Positions 1 through 6,093 of a stretch of DNA of 12,777 bases are shown here, piece by piece. Location: contig JADZET010000032.1 in NCBI GenBank assembly GCA_020850375.1, positions 1 to 12,777 of the forward strand, written 5' to 3'. How positions within the stretch are numbered: the first letter of the stretch is position 1; each line of letters starts with the position of its first letter. The notes beneath the pieces are model-generated. The model did no database searches. It saw only the letters and a list, made by a program, of their open reading frames with translations, and was not told the DNA's origin. Made by a program: the position numbers and the translations under genes. The stretch comes from Phycisphaeraceae bacterium. Its GTDB lineage: Bacteria; Planctomycetota; Phycisphaerae; Phycisphaerales; Phycisphaeraceae.

Positions 1-11
1 AGAGCGGGGGC

Positions 12-39
12 TTGACCGGTCCGGCCAGATCGCTATCGT
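12..39 (+). promoter_or_regulatory. Probable sigma-70-type promoter of the tRNA-Val gene
   Basis: TTGACC at 12-17 resembles a -35 box and TATCGT at 34-39 a -10 box, with a 16-bp spacer. Transcription would begin near 46, about five bases before the tRNA 5' end at 51. The -10 match is moderate, so this rests mostly on position. Confidence 0.4.
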
Positions 40-50
40 GACCCTGCTTC

Positions 51-124
51 GGGCGATTAGCTCAGTTGGCTAGAGCGCACGGATCACACCCGTGAGGTCA
101 CAGGTTCAAGTCCTGTATCGCCCA
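51..124 (+). tRNA. tRNA-Val (anticodon CAC)
   Basis: A complete cloverleaf is visible. The acceptor stem GGGCGAT pairs with ATCGCCC, the D-arm stem is GCTC/GAGC, and the T-arm is ACAGG-TTCAAGT-CCTGT. The anticodon stem CACGG/CCGTG encloses loop ATCACAC, whose middle bases give anticodon CAC (valine, GUG). The discriminator base A is at 124 and CCA is not encoded. The gene stands just upstream of a same-strand integrase, so its 3' end is the likely attachment site and may itself have been restored by element DNA. Confidence 0.95.
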
Positions 125-143
125 CTTGGATAAGTCCCGCTGA

Positions 144-229
144 GTCCGCCAGTAGCGGACACCCGCCTGCCAGGCGGTGCGGCCTTTGGACGCAAAACCG
201 CGCGGTTACTAACCGCGCAACGTCAAAGG
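144..229. repeat. Cluster of three inverted repeats between tRNA-Val and integrase
   Basis: GTCCGC (144-149) pairs with GCGGAC (155-160). CCGCCTG (163-169) pairs with CAGGCGG (171-177) around one base. A compound structure at 183-229 has an outer stem CCTTTGGACG (183-192) facing CGTCAAAGG (221-229) with one bulged base, and contains the perfect palindrome AACCGCGCGGTT (196-207) and the repeat GCGCGGTT/AACCGCGC (200-207/211-218). Possible roles are recombinase or excisionase binding, tRNA transcript termination, or integrase control. No T-run follows any stem, which argues against a simple terminator. Confidence 0.5.
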
Positions 230-240
230 ACGCCCCGCCG

Positions 241-1602
241 ATGACCCACAAAGTCCCCTCCTACCGCACCCGCCCCGGCTACAACAAGGCCCTCGTCACC
301 CTCACCGATGCCGACACCGGCAAGCGGCGTGACTATTGGCTCGGGCCCGCCGACTCGCCCGAGAGCCGGCAGCGCTACCACCAGCTCCTGGCCGAGTGGG
401 AGGCCGGCGACCGCCGCCTGCCTGACCCGCCTGTGGATAACACCGACCCGGCCGCCGGCGTGACCGTCAGCGAGGTCCTGCGCCCCTACTGGCGATGGGC
501 CACCGCCACCTACAGCCCGTCGGAGATCAGCAGCATCGCCCAGGCGGCCCGCCTCCTCCGCGCCGCGGCGGGCACGCTGCCGGCGACGGCCTTCGGCCCC
601 AAGCGACTGCGCCTGGTCCGCGAGTCGATGATCCGCGGCGACGAGCACGCCAGCCCGCCGCGAGCCCCCTGGTCGCGTCCGACGATCAACAAGCAGGTCC
701 AGCGGATCTGCGCCATCTTCAAATGGGCCGCCGGCCAGGAACTCATCCCCGTGAGCATTTATGAGCAGCTCAAGGCGGTCGAGTCCCTACGGCGCGGACG
801 CAGCGAAGCCCGCGAGCCCGCGCCGGTCCGGCCCGTGGCGGATGAACTCGTCGACGCCATCGAGCCACACGTCAGCCGGCAGGTCCGGGCGCTCGTCCAG
901 CTCCAGCGCCTCACCGGCGCACGTGGCGGCGAACTGCTCCGCCTGCGGGCGGTCGACATCGACACCAGCCGCGAGGTATGGACCTACACGCCCCTCGAGC
1001 ACAAGACCGCCCACCACGGCAAGGGCCGGACGATCTACCTCGGCCCACGAGCCCAGGCGGTGATCCAGCCGTTCCTCGTGGATCGGCCCGTCCACGCCTT
1101 CTTGTTCTCCCCCACCGAGGCGGACTTCGAGCGCTATGACGCCCTGCACGCCCAAAGGCAGACACCTCCCCACCACGGCAACCGCCCCGGCACGAACCGC
1201 CGGGACGACCCCCAACGCGAGAAAGGCGACTGCTACAGCCGCGAGTCCTACCTGCGAGCCATCACGCGCGCCTGCGACGAGGCCTTCCCGCCCCCGCCGC
1301 ACCTTGCCCGCCGGCGCGTCCCCGCCCGGGGGCGCAAGGCCGACGCCACCCGCTGGGAATCGCCCGCCGAGTGGCGAAAACGCCTGGGCCCGCTGCATTG
1401 GTCCGAGCTTACGACGTGGCGCAAGAGCCACCGCTGGCACCCGCATCAACTCCGCCACGCCGCCGGCACGCGCATCCGCCGCGAGTTCGGCCTCGAAGCC
1501 GCCCAGCTCGCCCTGGGCCACTCGAGCGCCCTGATCACCGACGCCGTCTACGCCGAACGCGACGCGACGAAGGTGCTGGAGGTGATGCGGCGGATGGGGT
1601 GA
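241..1602 (+). CDS. Tyrosine-type site-specific recombinase (integrase)
   Basis: This 453-residue enzyme should catalyse integration and excision of the element at the adjacent tRNA-Val gene. The full catalytic set is visible: Arg228 in LTGARGGELLRLR, Lys255 in EHKTAHHGKG, His402 and Arg405 in HPHQLRH, His427 in LALGHSS, and the nucleophile Tyr437 in AVYAERD. Residues 75-180 form the probable SAM-like core-binding domain. Between Lys255 and His402 lies a long proline- and arginine-rich stretch (about 300-395) ending WRKSHRWHPHQLRH, a layout I associate with planctomycete integrases. The ATG at 241 has AAAGGA (225-230) ten bases upstream. The gene reads away from the tRNA, as expected for a left-end integrase. 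All key residues are present, so it is probably active. Confidence 0.95.
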   Translation: MTHKVPSYRTRPGYNKALVTLTDADTGKRRDYWLGPADSPESRQRYHQLLAEWEAGDRRLPDPPVDNTDPAAGVTVSEVLRPYWRWATATYSPSEISSIAQAARLLRAAAGTLPATAFGPKRLRLVRESMIRGDEHASPPRAPWSRPTINKQVQRICAIFKWAAGQELIPVSIYEQLKAVESLRRGRSEAREPAPVRPVADELVDAIEPHVSRQVRALVQLQRLTGARGGELLRLRAVDIDTSREVWTYTPLEHKTAHHGKGRTIYLGPRAQAVIQPFLVDRPVHAFLFSPTEADFERYDALHAQRQTPPHHGNRPGTNRRDDPQREKGDCYSRESYLRAITRACDEAFPPPPHLARRRVPARGRKADATRWESPAEWRKRLGPLHWSELTTWRKSHRWHPHQLRHAAGTRIRREFGLEAAQLALGHSSALITDAVYAERDATKVLEVMRRMG

Positions 1603-1729
1603 TCGGATTGCAGCGGCCGCAGCCATTGGGCATCAGCGGCCTATCGCTGACAACGTCGTGTCACAGCAGACTGCGGAACCCTCGAAACAACGTTGAATCC
1701 TGGCCCCGTAACGGCGATAGTTATCCTTC

Positions 1730-1813
1730 GCCCGACGGAAGAGCAGAAAGGCCGGCTGCCCTGGTGGATTGATCCCCGCCAGTTATGAGGAATGGGCCGC
1801 CCTCCCGTCGGGC
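1730..1813. repeat. Foldback repeat, copy 1
   Basis: This 84-bp unit is closed by the 9-bp stem GCCCGACGG (1730-1738) with CCGTCGGGC (1805-1813). Inside is a second hairpin, CTGGTGG with CCGCCAG including one G-T pair. It shares conserved blocks AAGAGCAGAAAGG, CGGCTGCCCTGG and ATGAGGA with copy 2 and is roughly 80% identical to it by eye. No transposase lies nearby. Confidence 0.7.
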
Positions 1814-1908
1814 TTTTGGCACGCCTTCCGAGTTGAAGCAATCGAGCATTGACGTTCACTATTCGATGCCTGATCGACCGTGCCAGCGTCCGATCTCGAC
1901 ATGAACAA

Positions 1909-1991
1909 GCCCGGCTGAAGAGCAGAAAGGGCGGCTGCCCTGGCGGGTGACCCCTGCCAGTCATGAGGATCTGCCCACCCTCCAGCCGGGC
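1909..1991. repeat. Foldback repeat, copy 2
   Basis: This 83-bp unit is closed by GCCCGGCTG (1909-1917) with CAGCCGGGC (1983-1991); two further A-T pairs extend it to 11 bp (1907-1993). The inner hairpin is CTGGCGGG with CCCTGCCAG. Relative to copy 1, two outer-stem positions differ and both changes are compensated on the partner strand (A-T to G-C and G-C to T-A), so pairing has been kept while sequence drifted. Confidence 0.7.
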
Positions 1992-2042
1992 TTGCGAATG
2001 TCCGGTGTAGGCTCAGCGGGCAGAGTGCCAGACTGCTCACCG

Positions 2043-3227
2043 TCAATGATTGAACGTGGGTATCGCCCTAATCATGAACTGATCGAACAAGGGCACGGTA
2101 AAGGCCATGTCCCCATGGGCTGGGCTGTAGACCATCCCCTTTTTGATCAGCCGTGCCCGCACAGGACCCAATTTCTGGAGCTTGACTCCCAGCACGTCAG
2201 CGATATCGCTGGTTCGATGCGGGCCTGCGCCCAGTTGCGCCATCGCCCGCAAGTAGCTCCTTTCGCTGGGGGTCAGGCGGTCGAATCGCACCCGGAAGAA
2301 GTTCCGGTCCAGCCGAGGTATGACGGTTAATGTCGCCTCGTTGACCACGCCAAGCGTGATCGGGCTGGTTGTCGCGTGTCTCCACGCTTGATATCCCCAC
2401 TCCTGCAGGAAGTATGGGTATCCCTGCGTGAGTCGGAAGACCTCTTTGAGGGCTTGGGGTTCGAACTCGACCCCTGCGTTGCGAGCGGGCTCTTGAAGAG
2501 CCTTGGCTGTGTCTTCTTCCGAAAGCGCCCCGATGTCGGGGAAACTGAACAGCCGCTCCGCGTAAGACTTCGATTCACCGGCAAGACCTGGCAAGATCGG
2601 CAGGCCTGCGCCGAGCAGCACTATGGGCAACTGCTGCTGTTGAATCTTGTGCATCGCCATGATCAGGGCGCCGAGCTCTTTCGAGCTGAAGTACTGGATC
2701 TCGTCGATCAGCAAGGCCACGGCGCTGTGACGCTCTTGAGCCGCCTCGGCCACGGCGACAAAAAGATTGGGCAAATCGATCTCGATGTCTCCGCTGTCAG
2801 CTGCCCCTCTTTCTGGCTCGATGTCGAGACCGATGCTCACCTCGCCTACGGTAATCTTCAAGGCGCCGATGAACCCGCGCAGCACGGCCAATCCTCGCTT
2901 CGCCTTGTTGCCAGCCCCCGCCATCCGATCCAGTTCGAAGAGCAGCGTCCGCAGTGCGGGGGCAATCATCGGTCCGAGCGGTTTGCCCTCATGTGCCTCG
3001 ACTGCCAACGTGCGATACCCGACCTCCTCAGCCATCAGCTTGATCTGGTTGAGCAGAACCGTCTTGCCCACGCCCCGCAGACCGGTGAGGAGCATGCTCT
3101 TTTCGGGACGCTTGGCCTTGATCCGACTCAACAGCACCCTTGCCTCATGAAGAACCGGGTCGCGCCCAACGAGTTCAGGAGGTGGAGAGCCAGCACCAGG
3201 AGAGAAGGGGTTCTGAATCTGGTCCAT
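2043..3227 (-). CDS. AAA+ ATPase with C-terminal winged helix (Orc1/Cdc6-like ATP-binding protein)
   Basis: This is a stand-alone ATPase of 394 residues from ATG at 3227 (397 from an in-frame TTG at 3236; numbering here is from the TTG). Walker A is GLRGVGKT (52-59) and Walker B is ALLIDEIQ (174-181, Asp178-Glu179). Residues about 320-390 (LTPSERSYLRAMAQ...) look like a winged-helix domain. The layout fits the bacterial archaeal-ATPase/Orc-Cdc6-like group. Members occur as accessory genes and their function is mostly unknown; DNA binding or defence roles are guesses. It opposes all genes to its right, is visibly less GC-rich than them and has its own promoter, so it is probably a separate acquisition. 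The ATG is preferred because the predicted transcript begins almost at it (leaderless); no Shine-Dalgarno is seen before either start. Confidence 0.88.
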   Translation of the reverse strand: MDQIQNPFSPGAGSPPPELVGRDPVLHEARVLLSRIKAKRPEKSMLLTGLRGVGKTVLLNQIKLMAEEVGYRTLAVEAHEGKPLGPMIAPALRTLLFELDRMAGAGNKAKRGLAVLRGFIGALKITVGEVSIGLDIEPERGAADSGDIEIDLPNLFVAVAEAAQERHSAVALLIDEIQYFSSKELGALIMAMHKIQQQQLPIVLLGAGLPILPGLAGESKSYAERLFSFPDIGALSEEDTAKALQEPARNAGVEFEPQALKEVFRLTQGYPYFLQEWGYQAWRHATTSPITLGVVNEATLTVIPRLDRNFFRVRFDRLTPSERSYLRAMAQLGAGPHRTSDIADVLGVKLQKLGPVRARLIKKGMVYSPAHGDMAFTVPLFDQFMIRAIPTFNH

Positions 3228-3245
3228 TTGTATCAAATTATATCA
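3228..3245 (-). promoter_or_regulatory. Extended -10 promoter of the AAA ATPase gene, probably giving a leaderless mRNA
   Basis: On the minus strand TATAAT (3242-3237) is preceded by TGA, giving the perfect extended -10 form TGnTATAAT. No -35 box is present at 17 bp, which extended -10 promoters do not require. Transcription would start about seven bases downstream, near 3229-3230, within two or three bases of the ATG at 3227. Confidence 0.6.
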
Positions 3246-3247
3246 AT

Positions 3248-3269
3248 GTATATCGCCTTGGCGATATAC
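3248..3269. promoter_or_regulatory. 22-bp palindrome, candidate operator for the AAA ATPase promoter
   Basis: GTATATCGCC (3248-3257) and GGCGATATAC (3260-3269) are perfect inverted halves around TT. The site lies just upstream of the -10 box and covers the -35 region, the usual place for a repressor operator. A weaker inverted repeat, TAGAT/ATCTA (3280-3284/3289-3293), follows in the same AT-rich island. Confidence 0.6.
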
Positions 3270-3357
3270 TTAGTTATACTAGATATAAATCTAATCGGTG
3301 TTTTTATGCTAACCACAGTGTCTCGCTCTATTGATCTCCCGACTCCCGCCCAGCAGT

Positions 3358-3593
3358 GAGTTACAGTTACGTAACTCCCCCGCCCGCAGATTTTCCAGAG
3401 ATTCCCCGCCAGCCTTAACGCCCTTTTTCCAAAAGCCTTACGCCACCCGCGGCCCTGCCCGCGGGTGTTTTTTTTGGTCCCCTGAGTTAGCCCCATCGGA
3501 CCGGGCTTACAACCCCGTGCATCACTCCCACGCGATCAAGCAGATCGGAGGTTGCGATGCACGAGCAAGACCAGCACATCACGCTAACTCAGG
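3358..3593. promoter_or_regulatory. Recurrent GAGTTAS motif around the start of the DUF1580-like gene
   Basis: GAGTTAC (3358-3364), GTAACTC (3371-3377), GAGTTAG (3484-3490) and CTAACTC (3584-3590) are four copies on alternating strands. The last two lie in an 11-bp inverted repeat, CCTGAGTTAGC (3481-3491) and GCTAACTCAGG (3583-3593), that straddles the start codon at 3557. A GAGTTA-type hexamer would be expected about 0.1 times in this length. The likeliest reading is a set of binding sites for a regulator, perhaps the encoded protein itself. Confidence 0.45.
3444..3475 (+). terminator. Strong rho-independent terminator
   Basis: CACCCGCGG (3444-3452) pairs perfectly with CCGCGGGTG (3459-3467) around a six-base loop and is followed by eight T residues (3468-3475). 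The T-run fixes its direction as rightward. No rightward coding gene lies immediately before it, so it would end either a short untranslated RNA begun in the AT-rich island or read-through across the antisense of the ATPase gene. Confidence 0.85.
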
Positions 3594-4009
3594 CGGCCAA
3601 GATCACGCCGGGCCGGCCGTCGACGAACTGCATCTGGCGGTGGTGCCGGCGGGGCGTCCTGGCCCGCAACGGGCAGCGCGTCCGCCTCGAGCATGTCCGC
3701 ATCGGAGGCAAGATCTTCACCACCCGCCGATGGGTCGAGGCCTTCGGCAAGGCTTTGGCGGAGGCGGATACGAGCTACTTCGACCTGCCGGCGGATGGGC
3801 AGGCGGGGCGCCAGGGCCATCGCCCTCAGGCGAATCCTGGTGCCTTGGACCCGCGCTCCGCCGCCCCGCCTGTTGATCCAGGTGCAGGTTTGCCGGCATC
3901 GCCATTAACTCAACCCCGCCGCAGTCGCCGGTGCTTCGTTCGCAACGTCGAGCAGCGCCGCGCCGCCATCGAGCAGGCCAATCGCGAGCTCGAGGAGGCG
4001 GGGCTGTGA
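3557..4009 (+). CDS. DUF1580-like helix-turn-helix protein
   Basis: This 150-residue protein begins ITLTQAAKITPGRPSTNCIWRW, which reads as a helix-turn-helix, followed by RLEHVRIGGKIFTTRRWVEAF, a beta-wing pattern. Together they resemble the DUF1580 family known from planctomycetes and, more loosely, excisionase/MerR-type DNA-binding proteins. Residues about 75-125 are proline- and glycine-rich and probably disordered; the end (VEQRRAAIEQANRELEEAGL) is a charged helix. GGAGG (3547-3551) lies five bases before the ATG. As the first gene of the rightward block and small, it could be the excisionase or the module's regulator; the GAGTTAS sites around its start favour autoregulation. Its stop overlaps a possible GTG start at 4006 of the next gene. 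Confidence 0.8.
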   Translation: MHEQDQHITLTQAAKITPGRPSTNCIWRWCRRGVLARNGQRVRLEHVRIGGKIFTTRRWVEAFGKALAEADTSYFDLPADGQAGRQGHRPQANPGALDPRSAAPPVDPGAGLPASPLTQPRRSRRCFVRNVEQRRAAIEQANRELEEAGL

Positions 4010-4146
4010 ACGATCCGACGCCGATTCCTCTCGTCCGCATCGGTCAGGGCGACTACGCCCGCGACTACCCGCCGCAACCGCTGCCGGCGCTGGGCGACTC
4101 GAACCCCTCAAGCTCAGACACCTCTTCACCTGAAAGGACTGCTCCC

Positions 4147-5043
4147 ATGACCACCGCTGTCTCTCCGCCCCCCGCTTCGCCCGCTCGGCCGCGTCCGGCT
4201 GGCCGCAACGGTTCGAATGCTGTGCCCGCCGTGCCGCCGACGCGTCCCATGCCGGGCGCTGGGCCGACGCCAAGTGTTCAGTTCTCCACGATCGGCGCCT
4301 CGACCGGGCATCGCGTGGCGCTCTACGGCCCGGGCGGCATCGGCAAGACAAGTCTGGCGGCGATGGCGCCGGGGCCGGTGGCGTTCTTTGACCTCGACGA
4401 CTCGCTGCCCCGCCTGGCGGACCAGTTGCCCGAAGAAGTCAAGGTGCAACCCGTGGCCACCGACGGCACGTGGGAGGGCATTCGCGCGGCCCTGCACACC
4501 GGCGGGTGGGACGGCATCCGCACGATCGTCATCGACTCCGCCACGCGGGCGGAAGAGCTCGCCGTGGCGTGGACGCTGAGCAATGTGCCGCACGAGAAGC
4601 GCGAGGTCGTGATCCGCCGGCTCGAGGACTACGGCTTCGGCAAGGGCTATCAGCACACTTACGAGACGTTCCTGGCGCTGCTGGGCGATCTCGACGCCCA
4701 CGCCCGGGCGGGGAGGCACGTGGTGCTGATCTGCCACGACTGCACAAGCACCGTGCCAAACCCCAGCGGCGAGGACTGGCTGCGTTATGAGCCGCGCCTG
4801 CAGACGACCGGCAGCGGCAAGGCCTCGATCCGCCTGCGGGTCAAGGAGTGGGCGGACCACCTGCTCTTCGTCGGCTACGACGTGGACGTGCAGGGTGGCA
4901 AGGGCCGCGGCTCGGGCACACGCACGATCTATCCGACCGAGCGGCCGCACTGCATGGCCAAGAGCCGGACGCTCGCGGAGCCCATCGTCTACGACCGCCA
5001 CGATGGAGCGCTCTGGGACCAGCTTCTCCGCCGTAGCGCGTAG
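4147..5043 (+). CDS. RecA-like/Sak4-like phage ATPase
   Basis: This 298-residue protein has a disordered proline-rich N-terminus (1-45) and then a P-loop ATPase. Walker A is GPGGIGKTS (61-69) and Walker B is TIVIDSAT (126-133, Asp130). HVVLICHD (about 191-198) is probably the strand after Walker B, and a basic tail near 250-275 follows. It fits the AAA-type nucleotide-binding proteins phages place beside a DUF669 or SSB-like gene, called Sak4-like and implicated in single-strand annealing and recombination. ATG 4147 has AAAGGA eight bases upstream. A longer form from GTG 4006 (345 residues), with GGAGG seven bases upstream and a 4-nt overlap with the previous gene, is equally open; codons from 4006 to about 4095 look coding while 4105-4146 do not, so the start is unsettled. 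Confidence 0.85.
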   Translation: MTTAVSPPPASPARPRPAGRNGSNAVPAVPPTRPMPGAGPTPSVQFSTIGASTGHRVALYGPGGIGKTSLAAMAPGPVAFFDLDDSLPRLADQLPEEVKVQPVATDGTWEGIRAALHTGGWDGIRTIVIDSATRAEELAVAWTLSNVPHEKREVVIRRLEDYGFGKGYQHTYETFLALLGDLDAHARAGRHVVLICHDCTSTVPNPSGEDWLRYEPRLQTTGSGKASIRLRVKEWADHLLFVGYDVDVQGGKGRGSGTRTIYPTERPHCMAKSRTLAEPIVYDRHDGALWDQLLRRSA

Positions 5044-5119
5044 ACGAGCCTTCATTCATCACCACCTCCCATCACTCCCCTTTCCGCATACACCCACGCT
5101 TCGATCTGGAGACCTAAGC

Positions 5120-5932
5120 ATGCTTCCCAACCGTGAAGGGCGATTCAAGGCTGCCATCGGCAAACACGGCGTGTCCGACACCGGCCCGAACAACCTGGCT
5201 ACGTTCGTTTGCGATTTCCACCTGACGCAGGAGCTGGCCCAGGCCGGCGCTGCTGACGGCGGACAAGAATGGATCCCCGTCGACGAAGATCTGACGATCA
5301 CCGGCTATTTCTACCTCGAAAAAAAGGACGGCTCGCTCAACACCGTCACCATCGAGCAGCTCCAGCAGGCGTTCGGCTGGGATGGACGCGATCCCTTCTG
5401 GCTGCAGGACACGGACTTTGCCGCGTATGTCGTGCAGGTCAAGCTGGCCTACGAGCAGTTCAACGGCAAGGTCAAGATGAAGGTGCAGTACGTCAACGCC
5501 GAGGACTGGGCCGGCGGGGGCGTGCCGCAGGCGGACGCGGCGATGCGGCGGGCCATCAGCGCCCGGCTGGGCTCAAAGTTCCGCGCCAACGCCCCAGCGC
5601 CGAAACAGGCCGTCGCACCCGCGCCCGCTCAGGCGGCCACGCAGTCGCCGCGCAAGGGCAAGGTCTCGCGTCCCGCCTCACCCACGCAGGCTGCGGCCAC
5701 TTCCACCACATCCGCGCCTTCATCCCGACCCGCCGCGCCGGCCAGCGGCATGGCGCAGGCGTGGGAGGCGTTCGTCAAGGCCTGCCCAGCCGAATGGCCC
5801 GGCAAAGAGGTCGAGGAGGAATGGTTCCGCATTCTGGGCGTGATGTTCCCCGGCAAGCAGCCGCAGGAACTCGGCGACGCTGATTGGGCGAAAGTCGCCG
5901 CTGAGGCGCCGGATCAGGTCGCGCCCTTCTAG
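5120..5932 (+). CDS. Phage DUF669/SSB-like protein (partner of the Sak4-like ATPase)
   Basis: Of 270 residues, the first 145 or so form a beta-rich domain (FVCDFHLTQE, DLTITGYFYLEKKDG, YVVQVKLAYEQFNGKVKMKVQYVN) in the position phages use for DUF669 or single-strand-binding proteins. A long Ala/Pro/Ser linker (about 165-210) follows, then a small helical domain and the extreme C-terminus APDQVAPF. A disordered linker with a final Pro-Phe recalls the protein-docking tip of SSB, although it lacks the usual aspartates. ATG 5120 has GGAG eight bases upstream; the same frame is open further upstream but only over the previous gene. The likely role is to coat ssDNA and recruit the neighbouring ATPase, helicase or primase. 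The family is inferred mainly from synteny. Confidence 0.75.
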   Translation: MLPNREGRFKAAIGKHGVSDTGPNNLATFVCDFHLTQELAQAGAADGGQEWIPVDEDLTITGYFYLEKKDGSLNTVTIEQLQQAFGWDGRDPFWLQDTDFAAYVVQVKLAYEQFNGKVKMKVQYVNAEDWAGGGVPQADAAMRRAISARLGSKFRANAPAPKQAVAPAPAQAATQSPRKGKVSRPASPTQAAATSTTSAPSSRPAAPASGMAQAWEAFVKACPAEWPGKEVEEEWFRILGVMFPGKQPQELGDADWAKVAAEAPDQVAPF

Positions 5933-5941
5933 AGCACCCTC

Positions 5942-6090
5942 GGCCGGCCCTTAGGCACGGTTGCCTGATCGGGCTCATTCCCCGATCCCCACCCCCCCGG
6001 AAGAAGTGGACTGCGCCATGCGCCTCCCAGGCGCCATCCAGGCGTAAGTCCACTTCCGGGGGGGCGGGGGGTTCGACTCCCGGGCCGGCC
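5942..6090 (+). ncRNA. Cloverleaf-like structured element with tRNA-type T-loop
   Basis: A 9-bp outer stem, GGCCGGCCC (5942-5950) with GGGCCGGCC (6082-6090), encloses four arms. Arm 1 is TTAGGC-ACGGTT-GCCTGA (5951-5968). Arm 2 is TCGGG-CTCATTC-CCCGA (5969-5985), a seven-base loop with T then CAT, as in a tRNA-Met anticodon loop. Arm 3 is a 73-nt hairpin (5992-6064) with stems of 9, 9, 5 and 6 bp. Arm 4 is GGG-TTCGACT-CCC (6069-6081), whose loop and flanks match the tRNA B-box GGTTCGANTCC. Spacer bases between arms 1 and 2 do not follow tRNA rules and arm 3 is far too long, so it is not an ordinary tRNA. The helicase ATG is three bases after the outer stem. Confidence 0.5.
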
Positions 6091-6093
6091 CTT

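Larger units (their letters stand above)
1603..2042. other. Gene-free 440 bp between integrase and AAA ATPase
   Basis: No convincing coding frame is present; open frames here lack start context and any recognisable protein. The stretch holds the two foldback repeats annotated separately (1730-1813 and 1909-1991). In the spacer between them, TGGCACG (1817-1823) can pair with CGTGCCA (1879-1885). Both flanking genes converge on this region, so terminators would be expected here, and the foldbacks may serve that role, although neither has a T-run. Confidence 0.6.
3246..3556. other. Divergent intergenic region with an AT-rich island, palindromes and a terminator
   Basis: No protein gene is supported between the ATPase promoter and the DUF1580-like gene. 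The region holds an AT-rich island (about 3231-3310), the 22-bp palindrome, the palindrome AGTTACGTAACT (3365-3376), direct repeats GCCTTAACGCC (3412-3422) and GCCTTACGCC (3435-3444), and a rho-independent terminator (3444-3475). TATACT at 3265-3270 and 3275-3280 on the plus strand could be -10 elements for a rightward transcript, but no convincing -35 partner was found. Confidence 0.5.

Noticed and set aside
787..1626. 279-residue minus-strand open frame opposite the integrase
   Set aside because: Shadow of a GC-rich coding frame; the plus strand encodes an intact integrase with all catalytic residues.
3331..3876. 181-residue plus-strand frame running across the terminator into the DUF1580-like gene
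   Set aside because: It reads through a rho-independent terminator and palindromes, with no ribosome site and no domain; the overlapping frame at 3557 is better supported.
4126..5055. 309-residue minus-strand open frame opposite the Sak4-like ATPase
   Set aside because: His/Arg/Val-rich shadow with no domain; the plus strand has Walker A and B motifs and a ribosome site.
5992..6064. Transcription terminator formed by the giant hairpin
   Set aside because: The stem is followed by a G-rich run, not by T residues, on the plus strand, and there is no T-run on the other side for the minus strand.
5942..6091. Functional tRNA-Met(CAT) at the structured element
   Set aside because: The D-arm region and spacers do not follow tRNA rules, the extra arm is 73 nt, and the T-stem has only three clean pairs; it is tRNA-like at best.
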